A stretch of DNA of 10,018 bases from Bacillota bacterium. Its GTDB lineage: Bacteria > Bacillota > Clostridia > Christensenellales > UMGS416. How positions within the stretch are numbered: the stretch's first letter is position 1; every line of letters begins with the position of its first letter. Made by a program: the position numbers and the translations under genes. Location of the stretch: contig JAEZSC010000116.1 in the NCBI GenBank assembly GCA_023422005.1, positions 1 to 10,018 on the forward strand, in the 5' to 3' direction. The notes under the pieces are model-generated. The model was not told the DNA's origin. It worked only from the letters and a program-made list of their open reading frames with translations, and made no database searches. Of the stretch, positions 6,379-10,018 are shown piece after piece.

Positions 6379-8214
6379 TTGATACGAAACGACATCCGCA
6401 ACGTGGCGATAATAGCCCACGTTGACCACGGCAAGACCACCCTAGTGGATGAAATGCTCAAGCAGGGCGGCGCCTTCCGCGAGAACCAGGTCGTGCAGGA
6501 ACGCGTTATGGACAACAACGACCTGGAACGCGAACGCGGCATCACGATACTGGCAAAGAACACATCAATCCATTGCAACGGCATCAAGGTGAACGTAGTG
6601 GACACGCCAGGACACGCCGACTTCGGCGGCGAGGTGGAGCGCGTGCTCAAGATGGTCAACGGCGTGCTGCTGCTGGTGGACGCCTTTGAAGGCCCCATGC
6701 CCCAGACCCGCTTCGTGCTGCAGAAGGCGCTGGAGCTCAATCACCGCGTCATCATCGTCATCAATAAGATCGACCGCGAGGACGCCCGCCTGTCGGAAGT
6801 TGGCGACGAGGTGCTGGAGCTGCTGCTGGAGCTGGATGCCACCAGCGAGCAGCTGGACAGCCCCATCCTCTATTGCTCGGCCCGAAAAGGCATCGCATCG
6901 TTGTCGCCCAACGTGACTGGCACCGATCTGCGGCCGCTGTTCGATACCATTGTAAATTACATCCCCGCGCCGGAAGGCCCGGAGAATGAGCCTCTGCAGA
7001 TGCTGGTCAGTTCCATTGACTACAACGAATATGTGGGCCGTATCGCCATCGGCCGCATCGAGCGCGGTGAGATCGCCGTGGGGCAGGAAGTGGCTGTGAG
7101 CTCCTATCACAACACCAAGGAGCCCTTCCGCTCCAAGATTACCAGCATGTATCAGTTCGAGGGGCTCAAGCGCGTGCCGGTGGAGCGCGCCCAGGTCGGC
7201 GACATCATCTGCATCTCCGGTATCGAGGGTGTCACCATCGGTGACACGATCTGTGATGTGAATGCCGTGGAACCGCTGTCCTTCGTAAAGATCTCCGAGC
7301 CCACGGTGGAGATGACGTTCTCGGTCAATGACAGCCCCTTCGCCGGCCGCGAGGGGAAATTTGTAACCTCGCGCCATCTGCGGGCACGGTTGTTCCGAGA
7401 ACTGCTCAAGGACGTGAGCCTGCGCGTGGAGGAAACCGACACCACCGAGGCCTTCCGCGTGTTGGGCCGCGGAGAAATGCATCTGTCCATTCTGATCGAA
7501 ACCATGCGCCGCGAAGGCTACGAGTTCCAGGTCAGCACACCCAGGGTGCTCTATAAGACCATCGACGGCCAGCTGCACGAGCCAATGGAGCGTCTGGTTA
7601 TCGACGTACCCCAGGAGGCCGTGGGCATCGTGATGGAACGCATGGGCGTGCGCAAGGGCGAGCTGCAGCACATGCACCCCCAGGGCGAGCGCATGCGCCT
7701 GGAATTCCGCATCCCATCCCGCGGTCTGTTCGGCTATCGCAGCGACTTTTTGACCGACACCCGCGGCGAAGGCATCCTCAACGCGATTTTTGCCGGGTAT
7801 GAGCCGGTCAAGGGTGACATTCCCCGGCGTGCCACCGGGTCTCTGATCGCCTTCGAAACCGGCGACGCCGTCACATACGGCCTGTTTAACGCCCAAGAGC
7901 GCGGCGACCTGTTCATCGGCGCCGGTACGCCGGTGTATGCCGGCATGATCGTGGGAGTTTCTCCCAAGACCGAGGATATCGTCGTCAACGTCTGCAAGAA
8001 GAAACACATCACCAACATGCGCGCCGCGGGCTCCGACGACGCGCTGCGCCTGACGCCGCCTAAACGGCTGAGCCTGGAGGAATCTCTGGAGTTCCTTTCC
8101 GACGACGAGTTGCTGGAAGTGACCCCCAACACGACCCGCCTGCGCAAGAAGGTGTTGGACCACACGATGCGCATGCGCCTCAACGGACAGCGCAAAGCCG
8201 CGCAGCAGGAATAA
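6379..8214 (+). CDS. typA: Translational GTPase TypA/BipA
   Basis: A ribosome-associated GTPase of the EF-G/LepA class that binds 70S ribosomes and helps 50S assembly and growth under cold or stress. At 611 residues it is full length for the family. The G domain shows G1 AHVDHGKTT (13-21), G2 RERGITI (51-57), G3 DTPGHADF (75-82), G4 NKID (129-132) and G5 SARKG (167-171). The beta-barrel domain II follows (about 205-300), then the EF-G-like domains III and V (about 305-480; VNDSPFAGREGKFVTSR and GRGEMHLSILIETMRREGYE are typical BipA stretches). The BipA-specific C-terminal domain closes the protein, including KKKHITNMRAAGSDDALRL and a basic tail. The start is TTG with AAGGGGGA eight bases ahead. 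It has its own promoter region and its own terminator, so it is probably monocistronic. The identification is secure. Confidence 0.98.
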   Translation: MIRNDIRNVAIIAHVDHGKTTLVDEMLKQGGAFRENQVVQERVMDNNDLERERGITILAKNTSIHCNGIKVNVVDTPGHADFGGEVERVLKMVNGVLLLVDAFEGPMPQTRFVLQKALELNHRVIIVINKIDREDARLSEVGDEVLELLLELDATSEQLDSPILYCSARKGIASLSPNVTGTDLRPLFDTIVNYIPAPEGPENEPLQMLVSSIDYNEYVGRIAIGRIERGEIAVGQEVAVSSYHNTKEPFRSKITSMYQFEGLKRVPVERAQVGDIICISGIEGVTIGDTICDVNAVEPLSFVKISEPTVEMTFSVNDSPFAGREGKFVTSRHLRARLFRELLKDVSLRVEETDTTEAFRVLGRGEMHLSILIETMRREGYEFQVSTPRVLYKTIDGQLHEPMERLVIDVPQEAVGIVMERMGVRKGELQHMHPQGERMRLEFRIPSRGLFGYRSDFLTDTRGEGILNAIFAGYEPVKGDIPRRATGSLIAFETGDAVTYGLFNAQERGDLFIGAGTPVYAGMIVGVSPKTEDIVVNVCKKKHITNMRAAGSDDALRLTPPKRLSLEESLEFLSDDELLEVTPNTTRLRKKVLDHTMRMRLNGQRKAAQQE

Positions 8215-8224
8215 ACATCATTCG

Positions 8225-8252
8225 GCCCGCCAGCAATGGCGGGTTGTTTTCT
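8225..8252 (+). terminator. Rho-independent terminator of typA
   Basis: A seven-pair stem CCCGCCA / TGGCGGG (8226-8232 and 8237-8243) closed by the stable GNRA-type loop GCAA, then TTGTTTTCT. It starts 11 bases after the typA stop codon. Confidence 0.85.
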
Positions 8253-8269
8253 ACTATGCCCTGTTCGCC

Positions 8270-8299
8270 TTGACAGTCCGGATATTGCGCGATCATACT
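8270..8299 (+). promoter_or_regulatory. Candidate promoter of the QueG-like gene
   Basis: A perfect TTGACA (8270-8275) is followed after 18 bases by CATACT (8294-8299), which matches four of six -10 positions. It lies between the typA terminator and the next gene, where a promoter is expected. Confidence 0.5.
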
Positions 8300-8331
8300 A
8301 TGTCTTGACTGGGTACAAGGAGGAATGAATC

Positions 8332-9012
8332 ATGCTGACAGCGGAAATAGCGAAAGAGATGGCCCGTGCCTTGGGGGCCGATCTGGTGGGCATCGCCAGC
8401 GCCGAGCGCTTCGCGCAAGCGCCCAAGGGCTACCACCCCTGCGATGTGCTGCCCGGCTGCCGTTCGGTCGTCGTGATCGCCTGCCGTTTTAACCCGGCAA
8501 CGCTGGAAGCGGCGTCGGTGAGCCCCTACTGGGTCACCCGCAACTATTGCGCCGACAAAATGAACCGCATGGCGCCGGCGCTGGCCCAGGCGATGATGGA
8601 CGAAGGCGCGGTTGCCGTGCCCATCGGCAGCAACTATCCCGACGACTTCGACACGCCCACCGGGCGCTATCGCGGCACCATCAGCCACAAGCACGCCGCA
8701 GTGCTGGCAGGCCTGGGGCGCATCGGCCGCAACACCTTGTTTGTCAACGAACGTCTGGGCAATATGGTGTGGCTGGCTTCCGTGCTGACCGAGGCCGAGC
8801 TGCAGCCCGATCCCTTGGCGGATTATGAAGCGTGCATCCCCGGCTGCCGCCGTTGTGTAGACGCCTGCCCGGCGCATGCACTGGGTGGCGAGTTGATGGA
8901 TCAGCAGGCTTGCTCCACCCATGCCTTCGGTGCCCGCGACGGCGGTGAGTATCGTATCCATTGCTATGAATGCAGGAAGGTGTGCCCGAATCGTAACGGG
9001 ATTCGCAAGTAA
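8332..9012 (+). CDS. QueG-like double [4Fe-4S] protein, short form
   Basis: A 226-residue Fe-S redox protein related to epoxyqueuosine reductase (QueG), the cobalamin- and Fe-S-dependent enzyme of the last step of queuosine synthesis. The resemblance is seen in LGADLVGIAS (14-23), a central AGLGRIGRNTLFVNERLG (126-143) and two ferredoxin-type cluster motifs: Cys168/172/175/179 (CxxxCxxCxxxCP) and Cys194 with Cys211/214/218 (CxxCxxxCP). It is much shorter than QueG (usually over 300 residues): the C-terminal HEAT-like part is missing, and where QueG has an RYxxGxDYH-type active-site stretch this protein reads SPYWVTRNYCADKMNRM. It is therefore probably a paralog with a different redox substrate rather than QueG itself. 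The ATG is preceded by a perfect AAGGAGG (8317-8323), eight bases away. The gene has its own promoter, and no queuosine genes are nearby. Confidence 0.85.
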   Translation: MLTAEIAKEMARALGADLVGIASAERFAQAPKGYHPCDVLPGCRSVVVIACRFNPATLEAASVSPYWVTRNYCADKMNRMAPALAQAMMDEGAVAVPIGSNYPDDFDTPTGRYRGTISHKHAAVLAGLGRIGRNTLFVNERLGNMVWLASVLTEAELQPDPLADYEACIPGCRRCVDACPAHALGGELMDQQACSTHAFGARDGGEYRIHCYECRKVCPNRNGIRK

Positions 9013-9017
9013 GGATT

Positions 9018-9160
9018 TCGCGCTTGCGAGCGCGACCTGCGCATCGCCTCGCCGACATCCAGTCGGCGAGTGCGGCGAAGCCGCACAAGGCGACGCTGGG
9101 CTACAGCGCATCCTGCGCCAAGGCCAAAGGTCTCCGATCGCCCTTTGGAAACCTTCGGCC
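9018..9160. repeat. Run of consecutive hairpins, possible dispersed intergenic element
   Basis: Between the QueG-like gene and the bidirectional terminator, 143 bases contain five non-overlapping inverted repeats. These are TCGCGCT/AGCGCGA (9018-9035, loop TGCG); CTCGCCGAC/GTCGGCGAG (9048-9070, loop ATCCA); TGCGGC/GCCGCA (9071-9085, loop GAA); CGCTG/CAGCG (9094-9108); and an imperfect 14-pair arm GGCCAAAGGTCTCC with GGAAACCTTCGGCC (9122-9160, 12 of 14 matching). TCGCCT (9044-9049) can also pair with AGGCGA (9088-9093), enclosing the second and third hairpins in a three-way junction. There is no supported ORF. It could be a structured 3' UTR, a small RNA or one copy of a dispersed repeat; the inverted repeats are seen, the class is inference. 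Confidence 0.6.
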
Positions 9161-9180
9161 CAATAGTTAAGTTGATAACT

Positions 9181-9201
9181 AAGGGAACAAGCCTTTTTTT
9201 T
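9181..9201 (+). terminator. Weak terminator-like site after the hairpin run
   Basis: AAGG and CCTT can form a short four-pair stem around a seven-base loop, directly followed by a run of eight T (9194-9201). The stem is weak; the long inverted repeat just downstream is the better terminator. Confidence 0.3.
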
Positions 9202-9204
9202 GGA

Positions 9205-9251
9205 AAAATAAAGAGTGCCTGATGGATCGTCCGTCAGGCACTCTTGGTTTT
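9205..9251. terminator. Bidirectional terminator between convergent genes
   Basis: A 16-pair stem (9211-9226 with 9230-9245, one T-G wobble, loop TCG) is flanked by AAAAATAA on the left and GGTTTTG on the right. Read on the minus strand it is a strong hairpin followed by TTTATTTTT, so it should end the GH16-cupin transcript. On the plus strand it can end the QueG-like transcript with a shorter T-run. It starts 12 bases past the cupin stop codon. Confidence 0.9.
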
Positions 9252-9256
9252 GAAAG

Positions 9257-9607
9257 CTATTCCGCGTTCAGTATGATGATCGCGAAGAACCGCAGCGTCT
9301 CGCTGCCGGTGTTGCGCACGCTGTGGGTGCCGCCGCCGCCGGTCATCATCGTGTCGCCGGCGGAAACGGCCTTTACCTCGCCGTTGTCGTCTACCTCGCC
9401 GCTGCCGCAGATGAAGTGGAACACCTCGGTCTCCTTGTCGTGGGTGTGGGAGCCGATGGAGCAGCCGCTCTCCAGCTCTATGACCGAACACAGGCGGGTT
9501 CCCTTGGGCAGCATGCCCTCGGGCACCAGATTCAGTTTGGATTGTCCGTCACCGCCGCGCATATTCTGGCGCACCTCGGTGTTCAGTTGATTCTCTTTCA
9601 CCAGCAT
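9257..9607 (-). CDS. Small single-domain cupin protein
   Basis: A 116-residue cytoplasmic cupin, a one-barrel metal-binding protein. Cupin motif 1 fits the consensus exactly: Gly48, His54, His56, Glu61 and Gly68 (GCSIGSHTHDKETEVFHFICG, spanning 48-68). Motif 2 has Gly84, His95 and Asn99 with the expected spacing but Gly in place of the usual Pro. The three His and one Glu would bind a divalent metal. Such small cupins may be sugar-binding sensors, isomerases or simple dioxygenases; the sequence does not decide. The ATG is preceded by AGGAGG (9616-9621) eight bases away. This site overlaps the stop codon of the upstream GH16 gene, so the two are translated from one transcript and probably coupled. 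The bidirectional terminator follows it. Confidence 0.88.
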   Translation of the reverse strand: MLVKENQLNTEVRQNMRGGDGQSKLNLVPEGMLPKGTRLCSVIELESGCSIGSHTHDKETEVFHFICGSGEVDDNGEVKAVSAGDTMMTGGGGTHSVRNTGSETLRFFAIIILNAE

Positions 9608-9619
9608 AAAATGCTCCTC

Positions 9620-10018
9620 CTATTGCGCGCCCTTCTGATAGACGCGCACATAATCGATCTCATAGCGCTGCGGGAACACGGTCTGTTCGTCCGGATCCCC
9701 CGGCCAGTCGCCGCCAACGGCCATGCCCAGCATCACGAAAAACGGCCTGTGCAGCATCTCCATGCCGGGTCGGTCTATGGCGCACTCCAAAAACTGCTGA
9801 TCATCCACATGCCAGGCCATGCGCTGGGGCGTCCACTCCAGCGAGAACACATGGAAGCCGTCGGCGAATACCCCATGGGGCAGCGTGAAGCGGTGGGGTT
9901 CTCCCTGCTGGTCGTTGCTGAAGTGGGCGTAGGGCTCCAGCGTGCCCCAGTGCAGCGTGCCGTAAACGGTGGCGTCGGCCTGCCTGCCCCCGCCCACCAT
10001 CTCCATGATGTCGATCTC
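9620..10018 (-). CDS. GH16 glycoside hydrolase (beta-glucanase-like), 5' part outside window
   Basis: The last 132 residues of a family GH16 hydrolase, a jelly-roll enzyme that cuts beta-1,3 or beta-1,3-1,4 glucans or related galactans with retention. The window edge falls exactly at the catalytic motif: the first residues read EIDIMEMVGGG, holding the nucleophile and acid/base glutamates. YGTLHWG, FHVFSLEWTPQRMAWHVDDQ, a GGDWPGDPDEQTVFPQ stretch and the closing strand YEIDYVRVYQKG follow, as is normal for bacterial laminarinase-like GH16 enzymes. Nothing follows the catalytic domain, so there is no C-terminal carbohydrate-binding module. Whether it has a signal peptide cannot be seen. Its TAG stop overlaps the ribosome site of the cupin gene. 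The exact glucan is not determined. Confidence 0.92.
   Translation of the reverse strand, partial: EIDIMEMVGGGRQADATVYGTLHWGTLEPYAHFSNDQQGEPHRFTLPHGVFADGFHVFSLEWTPQRMAWHVDDQQFLECAIDRPGMEMLHRPFFVMLGMAVGGDWPGDPDEQTVFPQRYEIDYVRVYQKGAQ

Noticed and set aside
6565..8163. 532-codon open frame on the minus strand opposite typA
   Set aside because: It lies wholly within typA, is rich in His, Gln and Ala as expected for the antisense of GC-rich coding DNA, and has no domain or ribosome site.
9018..9160. CRISPR array or insertion sequence
   Set aside because: The hairpins differ from one another, there are no regular spacers, no terminal inverted repeats with a transposase, and no cas genes.
8921..9166. 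Plus-strand frame over the hairpin run after the QueG-like gene
   Set aside because: It starts inside the QueG-like gene in another frame and has no ribosome site; the inverted repeats explain the sequence better.

Overview
The window reads as chromosomal DNA of a fairly GC-rich Firmicute. A clostridial gut anaerobe is my best guess, for these reasons: strong AGGAGG-type ribosome sites sit before nearly every gene, two genes use TTG starts with good Shine-Dalgarno sequences, one lipoprotein has a long Thr-Pro linker, and the gene set (radical SAM, double 4Fe-4S protein, several glycoside hydrolases, MFS exporters) suits an anaerobic carbohydrate user. No rRNA, tRNA, CRISPR array, transposase, phage gene or plasmid function is visible. 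The genus cannot be fixed from the sequence alone.

Layout. Bases 1-3588 hold three minus-strand genes, in transcription order: an MFS transporter with a TTG start, a lipoprotein with a phosphodiester glycosidase (NAGPA-type) domain, and a second MFS transporter whose 3' end lies outside the window. A divergent promoter region (3605-3716) separates them from a plus-strand radical SAM enzyme (3717-4691). This converges, with only 17 bp between stops, on a minus-strand GH5 hydrolase of endoglycoceramidase type (4709-6166). A 212-bp region carries promoters diverging to that GH5 gene and to typA/bipA (6379-8214, plus strand), which ends in a GNRA-loop terminator. A QueG-like double [4Fe-4S] protein follows (8332-9012). 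A gene-free 244-bp stretch then holds a run of hairpins and a bidirectional terminator. The last two genes, on the minus strand, are a small cupin (9257-9607) and the 3' part of a GH16 glucanase-like gene that begins beyond the right edge.

How the genes work together. Nothing forms one obvious pathway. typA is a housekeeping translation GTPase. The GH5, GH16 and phosphodiester glycosidase proteins point to glycan or glycolipid handling, and the two MFS proteins to transport of unidentified small molecules. The radical SAM and QueG-like proteins are single-gene anaerobic Fe-S enzymes without recognised partners here. I do not see a clear new multi-gene system. The items most worth a second look are the hairpin element at 9018-9160, the lone radical SAM enzyme, the GH5 enzyme without a signal peptide, and the short QueG relative that lacks the usual active-site motif.
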